Positions 47,296 through 59,640 of a stretch of DNA of 64,000 nt are shown here, piece after piece. The notes below the pieces were generated by a model. That model was not told the DNA's origin, did not search any database, and saw only the letters and a program-made list of their open reading frames with translations. The stretch lies in assembly GCF_964204645.1 (NCBI RefSeq), contig NC_134028.1, positions 19,690,153-19,754,152 of the forward strand, read 5' to 3'. The first letter of the stretch is position 1; every line of letters begins with the position of its first letter. This DNA is from Tubulanus polymorphus. Taxonomy: Eukaryota > Nemertea > Palaeonemertea > Tubulaniformes > Tubulanidae. The position numbers were made by a program, and so were the translations under genes.

Positions 47296-50281
47296 TCACC
47301 GGGGCGGTATCGGGCCGGACCCGGGCACTTGTAATAATCGTTTCACCGGTTTCTTGAAGGGAATATTAAACACTTTATACAATCTATCAGCCTGAAAAAA
47401 ATGAATTCAAAATATTTACTTTCAATTTCGAAATTCATCATACAATTGAAATTCAGGAAAAACTCACTTTTTGAGGCCCGAGCCCGGGACAGGCTGACAG
47501 TGTATCACGGTCTGATTGAGCTATATTCTTGAAATTCTACAAAATAAACATAAAATTGAAGTAAGGGATCATTCATTTATTATGTACGCATAAAATTTGA
47601 ATTCTTCAACCCCCTTCCCCTCTGTACGCAATATCGGCCATTCTTTCATATATAAACATTAAGCATTACAGTACCCAATTGCACTGACTCCTCCCCCTCC
47701 CCTAATGCGTACATAATAAATGAATGACCCCTTACTGTATTAGATTTAAAGACGAATTCACAGTAATTGGATAAATAAATACACCACTAGCTAGGGCCAT
47801 TTTTTCATTAAGTTGGATTACGGAATTGATGTACTTCAAACAATCGGAGAGTAGTAAAAAGATTTTTTCAGTAAATCATTTTTTCTCAAAACATTGGATT
47901 CAATTGCGTGATTAAGATAAATTACTAATCAAGTGTTTGGGAAAGGGGATTAAAAAGAAAAAATTTTCTTAATGGCCGGCATGGATAATGATATCCGAAT
48001 GTTGTATATTTATCGCCTCACATACCTGATGCCGCCATTTTTTGCAAGTCACAAGTATTTACTTCTATTTTCCTATCTATGCTTGAAGATAAGGGGGCGG
48101 CGGGAAAAGAATAAATGAAAATAATTTCTTTTATACCTAGAAATCGAAAAAAAGTTCATTGACGGATCCGTAATCCAATCAATTAGAAAAAAAAACAGCC
48201 TAGATAGGTTGGTGTCTTTTCTAACCCCAAATTTCGACATTAAAGTCGATGCATCCGTTTTATTCACTGATTTCACACTCGTCAAACAATCAGTCATCTG
48301 AAACACAGAGAAAGAGAGTGGAAAATCACGGTTGAATTTCAGAATAGTAGATACCCGCAGACCCCGGGGGCTCGTGGCTAAGAATAACAGACACTAACCC
48401 TAGATAAAAAATTCTTATCAGTTTTTTCTTTCAATGAATCTGCTGGTTTATGTTCATACACTTTATACGCTTCTATGTACTTCCCTGCTTCTTCACAACT
48501 GAAACAAACAAACAAACACAACATTTAAAAATTTAGCTGCTATTTAAAAATTCATGGAAATTGATGACCCTCGATTATCAAAGATTTTCTATTCCTTGAA
48601 TTATTCAGTATTGGCCAGATGCTGAGATGAGAATCAGGGAAAATAGAAGATTTTACTAATTCACTTAGATTCTAAAATGAAATAATTTTCCAGTGTTACT
48701 TTCTGAAACCTGGGTCCCCCCATGTTAAACTGTACCTCCACGCCAGTATCAGTGTATACTCGGCCAATATACAAATCTTAGTCAATTCCTTCAAAGCATG
48801 GTGTGGATCTTTCTGCGAATAGAAAACAGTGGTATATTGTTTAAGTTAACTGATCTCATTCTGAAAAGGCTAAAAAATGATACCTCCTTTCTTATTTCTG
48901 CTGAGCTTAAAAGTTGACCTGGCCAGCTACCAGGTACTTTTTCAAGATCATGATCAAGCTAACAATAACAGATAGCTATGGATCATTCATTTATTACGTA
49001 CGCATAAAATTTGAATTTTTCAACCCCCCCTTCCCCTCTGTACACAAAATCGGCCATTTTTTCGTATGCATTAAGCATGACAGTACGCAATTGCACTGCC
49101 CTGCGCATGTAATAAATGAATGACCCCTATGAAATGTAGTGATTTCAAATGTTATTAAAAATGACCAAGCTGATTAGGAGAGACAAGGTATCATTTCTAG
49201 CCATAATTTCAGATAAAAATACTTACTATGTCAACTTGTACCAGTAAAATCCGTAAATCATAACTTTTACCCAGTTCCTTCATTCTCTCGTGAATATAGT
49301 TACCATTTAGATTATGATACCTCAGGCTGTTAATTAAAGATTAATCAAATCAATCGATAAATTGTATGAGACTCAGATAGGGAATGAACAACTAATAAAG
49401 GTACGAAGGGTCAATTACCTGAGGAATAAAGCGCAGTTAGATTTGCCCATCTGATAATCAGGGATTATATCCCCGAACGACCACGGTACATGTTTAACAT
49501 GTTTTAATAAAGGATTTCCTCTCTGTCTGACACTGACTAACAGCGAATTCGAGTGACCCAAAGCAGCTGCTGCTGCTGAACTCTGAGGTGCTGGTGCTAC
49601 TGTTACTATTTCGGATGCTGTAAGGTTAACTTTACATGGAGTTTGAATTGTGGCTTTCATCTGTTTACTGAAAAACATTCAGGAATACATCAATTAATTG
49701 ATTTAGTAATTCAATTTGATTTATATAGTATCCTTTTCACTGTTGTGATACAATGTTCAACGGCGCTTTCCATCAAATCGGTATTATTACCCCCAGCCTA
49801 TAAACTCTAACCATTTATCCAGTCATCTCTCCCCGAGTTGAAGACACATCCGAGCAGCTACTTATAGGCGCTCAGGAGTCATCTATCAGACCAGGTAACT
49901 TTTTACTTGTGGGTTAAAAGAGGAAATGAGGATAAGTGTCTTGTCCTGGGACACATCAGTTAGTAATGTATGGGTTCAAACCCACAACCTGGCTTTCCCA
50001 GAGTGGAGCGCCCTAACCACTCGGTCAAAGGTTAAATGGTGCGATAGTTGGCATACAATTAGATATCTGTACCTGTCTTTGAGTAGATTAGATGAAGCTG
50101 GAACCTCAGACTGCTGCAGCTGCTGCTGGTCACCAGTGACCGCGTCACCACCAGCACTACTGACATTCTCAACATTCTTCACTTCACCACTTCTTTTGCC
50201 CTTTTCTATTGTTAGTTTTTCGGTTTTGTATGCATTGAATAACGTGGAAGGCTGAATTAAGATGAGAAGTTCACCTTTCAT
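47296..50281 (-). CDS. ERCC1: DNA excision-repair protein ERCC1, 8 exons
   Basis: This is the non-catalytic partner of the XPF nuclease in nucleotide-excision and crosslink repair (nucleus). Exons: 50073-50281, 49419-49667, 49227-49326, 48736-48812, 48399-48498, 48226-48297, 47468-47536, 47296-47391. All joins keep frame, giving 323 residues (human 297). The N-terminus is variable. The central domain reads [60 protein letters not shown], then ILLVQVDI and [12 protein letters not shown]. The tandem helix-hairpin-helix end reads [20 protein letters not shown] and [20 protein letters not shown]. Start: first ATG in the frame at 50281; a possible acceptor just upstream means a further 5' exon cannot be excluded. 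No AATAAA occurs between its stop and the mRpS23 start. Confidence 0.95.
47565..47731. mobile_element. MITE family GGGATCATTC, copy 2
   Basis: It has the same inverted ends as 36169-36333 (gggatcattcatttattatg ... ataataaatgaatgacccc). It lies in an ERCC1 intron; the flanks extend the palindrome (gtaa/ttac). Confidence 0.9.
48980..49127. mobile_element. MITE family GGGATCATTC, copy 3 (shorter)
   Basis: It has the same ends and core and is slightly deleted on the right side. It lies in an ERCC1 intron. Confidence 0.88.
49725..50036 (-). mobile_element. tRNA-headed SINE in ERCC1 intron 1
   Basis: On the minus strand the head reads GACCGAGTGGTTAGGGCGC (A-box-like) and, 32 nt on, GTGGGTTTGAACCC (B-box-like), resembling a Ser/Leu-type tRNA. 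A body follows with 'cccaggacaagacacttatc' and 'tcctcatttcctc', then an 'aaagcgccg' and AT-rich end. This is the usual build of tRNA-derived SINEs. The 3' limit is approximate. A true tRNA gene is unlikely: the acceptor stem is not paired. Confidence 0.7.
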
Positions 50282-50328
50282 TTTTAATCGATTCAATTAA
50301 ATCTACGGAAGTGGATATTTTTATGCTG

Positions 50329-50465
<137 letters not shown>

Positions 50466-50935
50466 GGATATACTATATTAATAAAATATATAAAAACATA
50501 AAATAGAATTGGCTTTAAGGGTTAGGGTTCAGTGACAGATCCAGGGATCAAATCTGAATATGACTCAAAAGTAATATTGTGTCTCGCAAGTAACTGGCCG
50601 AAGGCCCGACCCCCTGGCGCAGATTTGGGGACCCCTCTCCCATAATAATTTCTCTCCCCAAAGAAATTTTAGGTGCTCTCAGACGCTATTTCAGCAATTT
50701 TAAAACAGGGATTAGTATTTTTTTTAATTGGCAAGATGGATGCCTCGAGTGTCTGTATGTGGTGCACCGATTCACTACCAGTTAGGTACCACACGTGCGA
50801 CAAGTATTGGAGACAGAAATATTACATGCAGGCAAATATTAACTACATTGAAAATGTTGTGGGGAAAATCTTAAGTACCGCGTAGTCTAGTACGTCATTG
50901 ACTGTAAAAAACGTCTGGTATTCAGAATATGCTCA

Positions 50936-51715
50936 AGCCGTAGTAGTCTAGTACCTAGCCGTTGTTCTACAAAGTCTAGGGCGAAAGTGCTCTTATAAGG
51001 TTAATTTTTGTCCCTCATTTTGAAGGACGAGGCTTTGAGCGTCTATTTCACCCCTTAAAACACCATCAACTGACCTAAAACTAACTGTTCTATAATCAGA
51101 TGGAAATTAACTATTGTTTGTGCATAAATTTGTAATCCTAAGTAGCTTTTGACGATCGTAGTAGCTCAAAACCTTTGCCTCGTCGCCTCAAAAAATAGTT
51201 GAAGTGAAGCAACATAACAAATATGGCCGCTTTTCGTGGTGCATGATGGGAGTGTAAATCACGGATCCGGACTTGAACTTGGACTGACATTGATGCCAAT
51301 GCAGATATTATTCTTGTTTCAAATTCTTAAGGTTAAAATTGACCAAAATTTATGCATTTTATCAACAAAAAATAACATTTAGAGTAATTTTGGAGACATA
51401 AAGGCCTATTGAATTTTCACATTTTATTCATTTAGTCTGTATGGGAAATCCCGATTGTGGCAATCAATTCAAATCAAATCAATAAATTCTCAGGTTTGCG
51501 ATTTAAATCATCAAAAATATTATTATAAAACAAGTTTTCAAAGTCAACAAAGTTACTAATTTATTTATTTTAGTACAAAGGTTTGATTTGACACTAAAAT
51601 CAGTTGTTGCATTGCGATTAACAGAATTTAACCTCTATATGATACTTCAGAGTCAGACGTTGTAGGGAACCGGTAACAACGACTGGTATTCAGACTAAAG
51701 CCGTAGGGGCCTACT
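50936..51715 (-). repeat. ~750-bp dispersed repeat, copy B (inverted relative to A)
   Basis: Reverse-complement copy of 42873-43620, for example 'ctcaaaaaatagttgaagtg', 'gtgcatgatgggagtgtaaa' and 'aaggtttgatttgacactaa'. The phrases 'ctggtattcag' and 'aagccgtag' occur at both ends of this copy. Confidence 0.88.
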
Positions 51716-51757
51716 CACGGTATCCGCCACTGGGGTTACAATAGGCTAGGGGTTAGG

Positions 51758-52543
51758 CACAGGGGTTTGACGATGGGCTTGGATTTTATTTCCGGGTTGT
51801 TGATAATCTCGCGAGAATGGCGCTAAATATGAACTGCGAATAAATTCAAAATATCACGGAAATACCTTGTGTTTATATTGTTTATTTATCCGCTATAAAG
51901 TTTCGATAAACAATTGGTCGTTAAGAATCATTATCAGATGGTCGTCAGACGGCTATATAAAATAACAAGGGATGAAACGCCTTCAGAGTTGTGCCAGCCA
52001 GAAAGTTGGGACAGTCACGTGACTTAACGCTTCTTATTTGACTGAACGCGAACCTGAAGCATATTAGATAGAAACTATGATACGAAAAATATTTAAGAAT
52101 AACTTACATTCAAATGCATTTTTTGACTATGAATTATATATTTCATCATAATTTATTCTTTATAAGTTATTTATTTCATATGAATCATAATCTGACAATT
52201 GATATCGGTCTGTGAATATGTTAACTTTTCGTGTTGAAGTTTTAAATGCGATGACGTCATCAGAATGTCACGTGACTGTCCCAACCTTCTGGCTGAAAAT
52301 TTAAGTACAGCGGAGGCCTGGCGTTTCATCCCTTGTTATTTCATATAGCCGTCTGACGACCGTCTGATAATGATTCTTAACGACGAATCGTTTATCGAAA
52401 CTTTATAGCGGATAAATAAACAATATAAACACAAGGTATTTCCGTGATATTTAGAATTTATTCGCAGTTCATATTTAGCGCCATTCTCGCAAGATTATCA
52501 ACAACCCGGAAATAAAATCCAAGCCCATCGTCAAACCCCTGTG
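51758..52543. mobile_element. hAT-like foldback element, 8-bp target duplication GGGTTAGG
   Basis: This 786-bp element has inverted arms of about 270 bp (cacaggggtttgacgatggg ... cccatcgtcaaacccctgtg). The 8 bp on the left (51750-51757) and right (52544-52551) are both GGGTTAGG. An 8-bp duplication and CAGGGG-type ends fit the hAT superfamily. The core has no transposase, so it is non-autonomous. Confidence 0.92.
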
Positions 52544-52551
52544 GGGTTAGG

Positions 52552-54250
52552 GTTACCAATTAACACTCTATAGTCGTCGGCATGAGGAATAATGGCTGCC
52601 TCGCTGGCAAAAATATCACCTGCCTACATATGAACAAATTCTTTAGAAATTCGGATAGGCCTAGGAGCCCTCAAAAAGTCTAATAAAAAGATCCACTCTC
52701 ACTCAGAATCAGAAGAAAAGACAATCCATCGCATCGGCCTGATGAATTTGGCTCGAGTAGAGGGAGGTTGAGGGACGAACCTGATATTGTGATGAATTAG
52801 TTTTATTTATTTCCTCTGATGATGGAATTTTAAATCTTCCTCCAGACATTCTTCATTAGTCCCGACTTCTTCGATTGATGATATGACGATGAATAAATTT
52901 CAATATTTGTAATATGAGCGTCAACCTTTACGGAAATCGCGCGCCTAAAATCCATTCCCTTCGTAACCGATCTCAGTTGCGCGACTGCAAGTCACATGCC
53001 AGAGTTTGCCTGAAACACGGCCTGGCACCCGGGCCAGTTTAACCGGGAGTTTAATACTAAAAACAAATAAGCTATTATTGGTTCTCGTTCTAAATTCGAA
53101 TCTGCAGGCTTTGAATGTCCGGGGCCCATTACGAGACCAACTCTTGTCTCATAAACTCTCGCGATTCCCGACGGCGGCCCACGGCGTAACGAGAGGCCCA
53201 GCCGGTTAATACGTACCTCAGAGAATTTATTCAAATGGAACTGCATGTTTGAAGTTAATATGTTTGATGATCGAAATATGAAAGAAATCATAGATTGTAG
53301 CGCTGTGAGGCCATTGACATGAGTAAGATACTCGGCTTTGATCCAGGGCCGGAGACGCGCCCAATGCCGTCGGTCACGTAAGGCGAATTCTGCCTTTTAT
53401 TGTAAAATGCCGCGCGTCGTGGCTTTGGTCAGGGATGCGGATTTTGACGTGTCATGTGTCATGTCACTCTAAAGCACTGCCACGTGTGTGACTTCGAAAA
53501 TTTAACGAAAACTGAGTTAGTTGGTGGGTGGGTCTCAGGCCTACTGCATTTGATTTACTTGCAAAATAAATACTTGCAAATAGATTTTGCAACTCTGAGG
53601 CAAGTAAAAAAAAATTCGCCTTTTTCTGGAAAGATCTTTTTAGTTGTCTTGACACTGTCCGAGCAGCCCCTAAATCCTGCCCCTAATGCCGGCCGGGACT
53701 AGTCGCAATTTATACCGCTTGCGAAGCCCACAATGGTCAATCCTCACCGCTGGCGGCCAAGGACGCTTTCCCGCCGGAGCTAACACAACGCCTGGCAAGC
53801 GAGGGTGATGGAATTTAAGGGGCGAACAGCACAGCTAATATGATTTTTTTTTTGTATGGGTGCTAGCGTTAAGCGGCCTTTCTGGCTTTGCTAGGCCTGT
53901 GTAGATTGTATATATGTTTACATATTGTATTCTATCCAAATAAATCTATGAAATTGAATTGAATTGAATGATTTCAGTTTGCATTATCTAGATAAAGGTT
54001 TTGCCAAAATACAATGGCGCGATATTTCTGAATAGCAAGAAGAATACACTGAATCGATCGCAGTATTTGCTATATGATTCTTGCTTTTCTGCAAAGCCTT
54101 ACGGCCATGCCTTTCTTATTCTACAAAACTTAACGATATCATAGAATAGCAAACCCATTTGTCATTCCTGTTTAGACAATAAAGTACCATAAAAATTTCC
54201 GCTTAAAACTGCACGGTTGAAAATCCTAAATCGACGACCGAACCAACGAT
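52552..54250. other. Non-coding; LINE 3' tail near 53850-53970
   Basis: No gene is recognised. The segment 53880-53968 ends 'aataaatctatgaaattgaa' plus (TTGAA)n, like the tail at 42388. GC-rich blocks at 53.0-53.8 kb look like older repeat sequence. Confidence 0.5.
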
Positions 54251-54254
54251 GAGA

Positions 54255-55365
54255 AATAGGGGTTCAGGGACGCCATGTCCACTGGGGAAGTGGTTTCAAA
54301 TGCTCAACAATCTAACCAATTTCAATATATAACGCCCCCTGGTAACCAATGACCTTAAAACCCACCACAATCATAGAAATGGCAGCTAGGATTGTAATTG
54401 ATTGTGATAACAAAATATGCCTCGTTACCAATTTGATACGGAAATACTAAGTTATTCTACTATTTAACGCCCCTGGTGACCATATAGAATAACTAAAATG
54501 TCCTTAAAACTCACCAAAATCATAGGAAGATGTCATGAGCTACAACTTAGCAATTGATTGTGGTTACAAAATATGCATTGATACGAATATAATATTACTA
54601 AGATATTGTATTATTCAACGCCCTCTGGTGGCCATATATACAAAAACCAATGACCTTGAAACTCACCACAATCATAGAAAACGTTATGAGCTACAAGTTT
54701 CTTATTGATTGTGGTAACAAAATACGCTTATGTATCAATTAAATGTGGAAAAACTTTTTCCCACCTACGAATGAGTACTGATGACACCAAGATTGCCGCC
54801 AATTGCGTCATAATTGGCTGATCAAAAATACCTGTCTCAGGTATAAAACATCCCTTTCCAAAGGATACCCATCACAAATTGCAATGAGAAATGGCACAGT
54901 AGGAAGCTAAAGGACCCAGAATTCCGGCCAAAATTGACATTTTTGGAAACTAAAAAGATCCTAATAGGACGACCATCTTGAGTCCGATCGACCCATTTTT
55001 TGTTATGCTGATGGGCCCTTGGTAGATTCAAATATACACGAAAGATCAAGTTCATTGATCAAAGCGTCTTCAAAATTTTCCTTAAAAACTTCAAAAACGT
55101 GTAAAAGTGCTGATTTTGGCGAACAACAATGGCTGCCAGTCGGCCATCTTGATTCTGACAGGGCCAGTTTTTGGGCTGAAGATGTGTCTAGGGTAGTTAC
55201 ATGTCTAAACCAAATATCAAGACATTACATTGAAGCGTCTTCAAAACTTCCCAAAATAACTGGATTCCGTCTATGTACGGACGAACGGACGAACGGATGG
55301 ATGACGGACGAAAAGTGAACGCAATAGCCTGCTGGGACTAAAGTCCCAAGTGGGCCAAAAACGTT
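54255..55365 (+). repeat. Interspersed repeat with ~150-bp modules, copy 4 (most complete)
   Basis: The head is 'aggggttcagggacgccatg', followed by three modules starting at about 54330, 54468 and 54618 (cgcccc(c)tggtgacc-type). A long tail follows with 'cctacgaatgagtactgatg', 'ggacgaacggacgaacgg' and 'gcaatagcctgctgggac', ending 'cccaagtgggcca'. Head 'ccact.gggaagtgg' and tail 'cccaagtggg' are weakly complementary. Confidence 0.88.
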
Positions 55366-56430
55366 CTTTCAATTTCAAACGGGAGCGAAACAGGGGCAAA
55401 CATCCATGTTGTTTCCATACAATAAAGATAAAATCCTAAAGAATGGTGTCTTTCTGTTGAAAATTTTCTGCCTGATCTTATAAAAAAGTGCCCTTTTCTA
55501 CTTTATTATTGTTGATAGAGACGACGATCTACAATGCGTACGTTATAATGAACGACCCTTTTTTACGATTTGCAATCTTATTTACACTCTTACCATTCCT
55601 ATTACACATATATAAATATTTACAAAACTATACTCAAGTGATAAAATGTAAAGAATAACGTAACGAAACATATATACATTAACTATTTACAATACATACT
55701 ATTGGAGGGATCTATCTACATCTAGGCCGGTTTTAATGAATTTAGCCAATTGGACCGTTGGGTTTTATCAAAATATCATGGGTATGAAAGATATTCAAAC
55801 TCAGTTTTTTCGGGGTTCATCAAAGTCAAACAGAAAATGTACCTTAAGTATTACAAGCGGGGCATATTCTACGAGGTCTGTCTAAAGGAAGGTTTGAAAA
55901 TTTGATCACAGGATCGAAAAATGTAGGACCCGGCTTATCCAGTGCCGCTAGCGACAACACAACTGATAGATCCTCCTGTAATCCTCGCTTATTATATTAG
56001 CGGTGCCGGTGCCTAATTTGCTTATGTTATTACTAAGGTCTCGAAAAGCCGCGAAGACACCACATTAGAATCAATTTCTACGAGATCGTAAATGAGGGCC
56101 ATTTAACAATCGCTGTAAGTATCGCTTTTCTAACTGGAGTTAAAATAACGCCGAGATCTTTTCTCCGGAACTTCGTTACAACGAACTTCAGGAGACCAGA
56201 AATTCTGTTCGTTAAAGTTTAGTTTAGTTATTCAGTGAGTGGCGCGTAAAATGTCCTGGGAGGAAAATAAAAGAAACAAAATAAAGAGTAATTGACGTTT
56301 CAACTCGATTCCGAGCCATTTTCAAATCTTAAAGTTGTTTTAAAAATGGCTCATGAAAGGTCACTGCCTTTCTAAGTTTTTCTTAAAATGATGGCTATTC
56401 AAACAGTCAAATGATGGGAACTAGCCTTCA
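55366..56430. other. Non-coding; left part of the serpin duplication unit
   Basis: No gene is recognised. About 55980-56230 is similar to 61850-62000 ('cacattagaatc', 'gatcgtaaatgagggc', 'cgaacttcaggagaccagaa'), marking the duplicated segment and a decayed pogo-like end. Confidence 0.55.
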
Positions 56431-56938
56431 AATCTAACTCACAAATATTCGTAACTGTGGCTCGACTTGATTTCAGTATAGTGCAATATTGTCACATGCT
56501 CGCATGCCGGAGGAGGTCTCCAGGTGCGGAACAGCCTATACCGTTACCGCTTGTCGAGCGGCAGGCTTCTCGTGAGATACAAAACGGCAAGGCAGATTTT
56601 TTCTTCGAAATATTATGGATCAATGTGGGAAAAATTAGCGTCCTCACAAACGCCTGATCACACGGCCATAAGGGAGTGTGGGGGAGGACCCCACACTGGC
56701 TCAGCCCCTGGTCTCACATTGTTACATTACGTGTCAATCATTTTTCGCGAGTCAGGCCCCTCTCCAAAATCATACTCGTGATATTAACTTCGTCTTTATC
56801 CGTTACTTTGGCACAATTTCATAATAGATCTTATCAAAGCTTTGATATGATACTGTTCATAGTATTTGTGATTTATACATGGAACTGAAAACCGAAAACT
56901 GATAAATTTATGCTTTGGAGTTTGTGGTTTAGATCTTT
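56431..56938. repeat. Duplicated 3' flank of serpin copy 1
   Basis: Matches 62680-63409, for example 'cgtaactgtggctcgac', 'ttgtcacatgctcgc' and 'gtctccaggtgcgga'. Part of the tandem segmental duplication. Confidence 0.8.
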
Positions 56939-58093
56939 TTAGGACGTCGGATCAGTCACCTGGCCAAGAAACAGAAAGGCCATCGTGCGATTGTCACGAA
57001 TGAAAAACATGAACGGACGATCAGCTCTGAATTCAGGCGGCATGGAATAGCTATCTACCATAATTCCGGTTGCCGCCGCGGCCTCCGTACCTTCTTCGTT
57101 CACTTCAATGAATGCTTTATGAATTCCACGACTGACGTACAGTTCCCTAGTACCGTCCATACCGCTCAGATCGGCAACTCCCTCCGTGAACAACTTCCTG
57201 ATCCCCATCGCCTCCAGCACATCATTCAACTCAACCGTCTTCTCGAATTTGAATTTCGGCAGCGAGACCATCACGTTCGTTTTCCTCACACCGACGCTCT
57301 TCGTCAACCTGTCCAAGAATTCGACCGATAGGCGGCGCTCGACCTCGGCAAGGCCGCCCTTTCGCGTCGGTAAAACGATAAACATGCTCAGCTCCTCTTT
57401 CACATAGGGTAAAGCAAGTATTTCGCAGCCGGATTCTCGATCGAATCCGAACGGAAATCGATCTTGTTGATGCATCATATCGACTACTTTCCATTCGGTT
57501 TCGTTGACCTTGAACTCGCCCTTACGCGTAGCCCTAACCTCGAATTTCTTGTCCCAATTACCTTTGAAATAGATGGCGTTTACCAGTACGAGTTTAGTGA
57601 ATTCGTACAGCACACCGGGCGGAATAATGTCCTTGATTTTACCGGACGTTTTATCTTCGACCCATTTATTGATGACGTTTCTCGATTTCAACTCGTCGGC
57701 GAAATTCAACCGCTCCAAATCAGCGCCGAAATATTTCAAACTATCAGCGAGGTATTCCTCGAGGAAGTTGTACCTCTCCGCCCCGAATAGTTTATTAGCA
57801 GTTTTCAGCTGGTACGCTGATTCAGCACCAGACGAATTGTTCAACGTTGCCAGAAATTCGCCAAACCGTCCGTGAATATTATCGATGTCCCGGATGTGCA
57901 TCGCCTCGGCCATCTCGTTTGACGTGTCACCCCTAGCGCCCAGATTACACAGAGCCAGTGCTGCCGATATACAAACCGGGGACAATAGTATGTTACCCGA
58001 ATTAGCTTTCATTTGTTGCAGGTAGAATTCGACGGCGAATTCCGTATTGGCTTTGACGATAGGGGCGTGTACGTCAACGGTGTTGATTGCCAT
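56939..58093 (-). CDS. Serpin (serine protease inhibitor), intact copy 1
   Basis: A single coding exon of 384 residues, typical serpin length. Start: ATG at 58093 (MAINTVDVHAPIVKANTEFA); a ttttcag acceptor ends 8 bp upstream, so a 5' UTR exon is spliced on. No signal peptide is seen, suggesting a cytosolic (clade B-like) serpin. Family landmarks: NILLSPVCISAALALCNLGA, NKLFGAERYNFLEEYL, VLVNAIYFKGNWDKKF, FIEVNEEGTEAAAATG and PFMFFIRDNRTMAFLFLGQV. The hinge GTEAAAAT fits an inhibitory serpin that inserts its loop. Aligned with alpha-1-antitrypsin by hinge and the MPPEF segment, P1 is Tyr and P1' is Ser, predicting chymotrypsin- or cathepsin-like targets (inference). A second copy lies 6.47 kb away. 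Confidence 0.95.
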   Translation of the reverse strand: MAINTVDVHAPIVKANTEFAVEFYLQQMKANSGNILLSPVCISAALALCNLGARGDTSNEMAEAMHIRDIDNIHGRFGEFLATLNNSSGAESAYQLKTANKLFGAERYNFLEEYLADSLKYFGADLERLNFADELKSRNVINKWVEDKTSGKIKDIIPPGVLYEFTKLVLVNAIYFKGNWDKKFEVRATRKGEFKVNETEWKVVDMMHQQDRFPFGFDRESGCEILALPYVKEELSMFIVLPTRKGGLAEVERRLSVEFLDRLTKSVGVRKTNVMVSLPKFKFEKTVELNDVLEAMGIRKLFTEGVADLSGMDGTRELYVSRGIHKAFIEVNEEGTEAAAATGIMVDSYSMPPEFRADRPFMFFIRDNRTMAFLFLGQVTDPTS

Positions 58094-58344
58094 TTTGGAT
58101 TCTGAAAAGGTAAAGGTAAACACAAAGAAATCAATTAATGCAGAAATGTCCCTGGCATGTGAGACTGTTTTGAAGGGGCTGACTGGGAGAGACTTCTGCA
58201 GACTAGTCTCCTTTCCGTCCAGACAAGGGGAGTTGACCCGTTAGGAGACACAGTCTGGAAAAGTGATCTCCTCCTGATAAGGAGACACCGCCTAGACTGG
58301 GAGAGTGGTATTCTAACCATTAGGAGACACCATCCAGACAGGGA

Positions 58345-59110
58345 GAGTGTTCTTCATGCCCACTTGGGAAGTGGTTTCAAATGCTTAACGTTCTAACAGT
58401 TTAAATATTCAACGCCCCTTGGTGACCATATACAAAAACCAATGACATTGAAACCCACCATTATGGTAGAATATGTCAAGAGCTACAACTTTGCTATTGT
58501 GGTTACAAAATATGCAGAGGTACCAATATAATATGGAATACTAGTTAATCCTACTATTCAACGCTCTCTGGTGACCATATACAAAAACAAATACCTCGAA
58601 ACTCACCATAATCATAGAAAATGTTATGAGCTACAACTTTGCAATGGATTGTGGTTACAAAATATGCCTACGTAGTACCAATATAATATGGGAATACTAA
58701 GTTGTAGTACTATTCAATGCCCCCTGGTGACCATATACAAAAACCTTGAAACCCACCAATATAATAGAACACGCTATGAGCTACACGTTTGCAATTGATT
58801 GTAGTTACAAAATATGCATAGGTACCATTATAAGCAGACAAATTATTCAATATCTAACTCTCCCTGGTGTCAAGAACAAAGAATTGGGTGATCCCATGTA
58901 TTCCATGCGAAGATATTTGTCCTATGACTGTGCTTACAATAATCGAATATAAAGGCTATAAGTTTTAACCTGCTGTTATTTTCCTCAAAAAACCTTTTTC
59001 CACCTACGTATGAATGAGTACACTAAGACGGCCGTCAATTGTGTCACAATTGGCTGATCGAAAATACCTGTCACATGCATTAAAGATCCCTTTTCATAGA
59101 ATACCCACCA
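58345..59110 (+). repeat. Interspersed repeat with ~150-bp modules, copy 5
   Basis: The head is 'catgcccacttgggaagtgg', with module starts at about 58412, 58561, 58716 and 58856 (cgccccttggtgacc and variants). The tail begins 'cacctacgtatgaatgagta'. It lies between the serpin 5' end and the element at 59317. Confidence 0.88.
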
Positions 59111-59316
59111 CAAATTGCGATGAAAAATTTACATGAGCGACTACACCGTGTTATTGCTAGACCTAGCTGTTATACAGTACCATGCATGCTATGTAGGCCT
59201 AGTTGATACCACGGTGTATTAGTGTTGCTTCACGATCGAGCGCTACGCTGTAAAACCTGCTGTAATATAAAATGTAGTTTATCAGAAAATCAATGACGTG
59301 ACTGTCTGATATAGCT

Positions 59317-59640
59317 TAAAGCCGGGCATAGGTCGGCCTTGCGACTCACTACGACGCGATTCACTGCGACCGCCAGCGACGATCGCGTCGCAACGACTCA
59401 CTGACCAACGCTACCTTGCGACTGTCAGCGACGGGTTGCGACTCGCAGCGACGCCAGTCGCAATGAGTCGCACATGTTCTACTTTGTTAAACTTTGTTCT
59501 ACTTTGTTCAACTAGTCATTTGGGAGCAACTTAGTCGCACACAGTCGCTGGAAATCACATCGCAACCGACTTACGCCCCTACTTGTGACGCAACCGACGA
59601 TTACGTCGCGTCACAAGGTCGACCTATACGCCCGGCTTTA
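59317..59640. mobile_element. MITE with TAAAGCCGGGC ends
   Basis: Ends TAAAGCCGGGCATAGGTCGG and CGACCTATACGCCCGGCTTTA-type are inverted over about 30 bp. The core is rich in gcgac/cgcaac words. It abuts the mariner-like remnant directly. Confidence 0.88.

Noticed and set aside
57119-57875. Several plus-strand frames opposite the serpin gene.
   Set aside because: They are antisense shadows of the serpin; the same frames recur at 63590-63878 only because the gene is duplicated.
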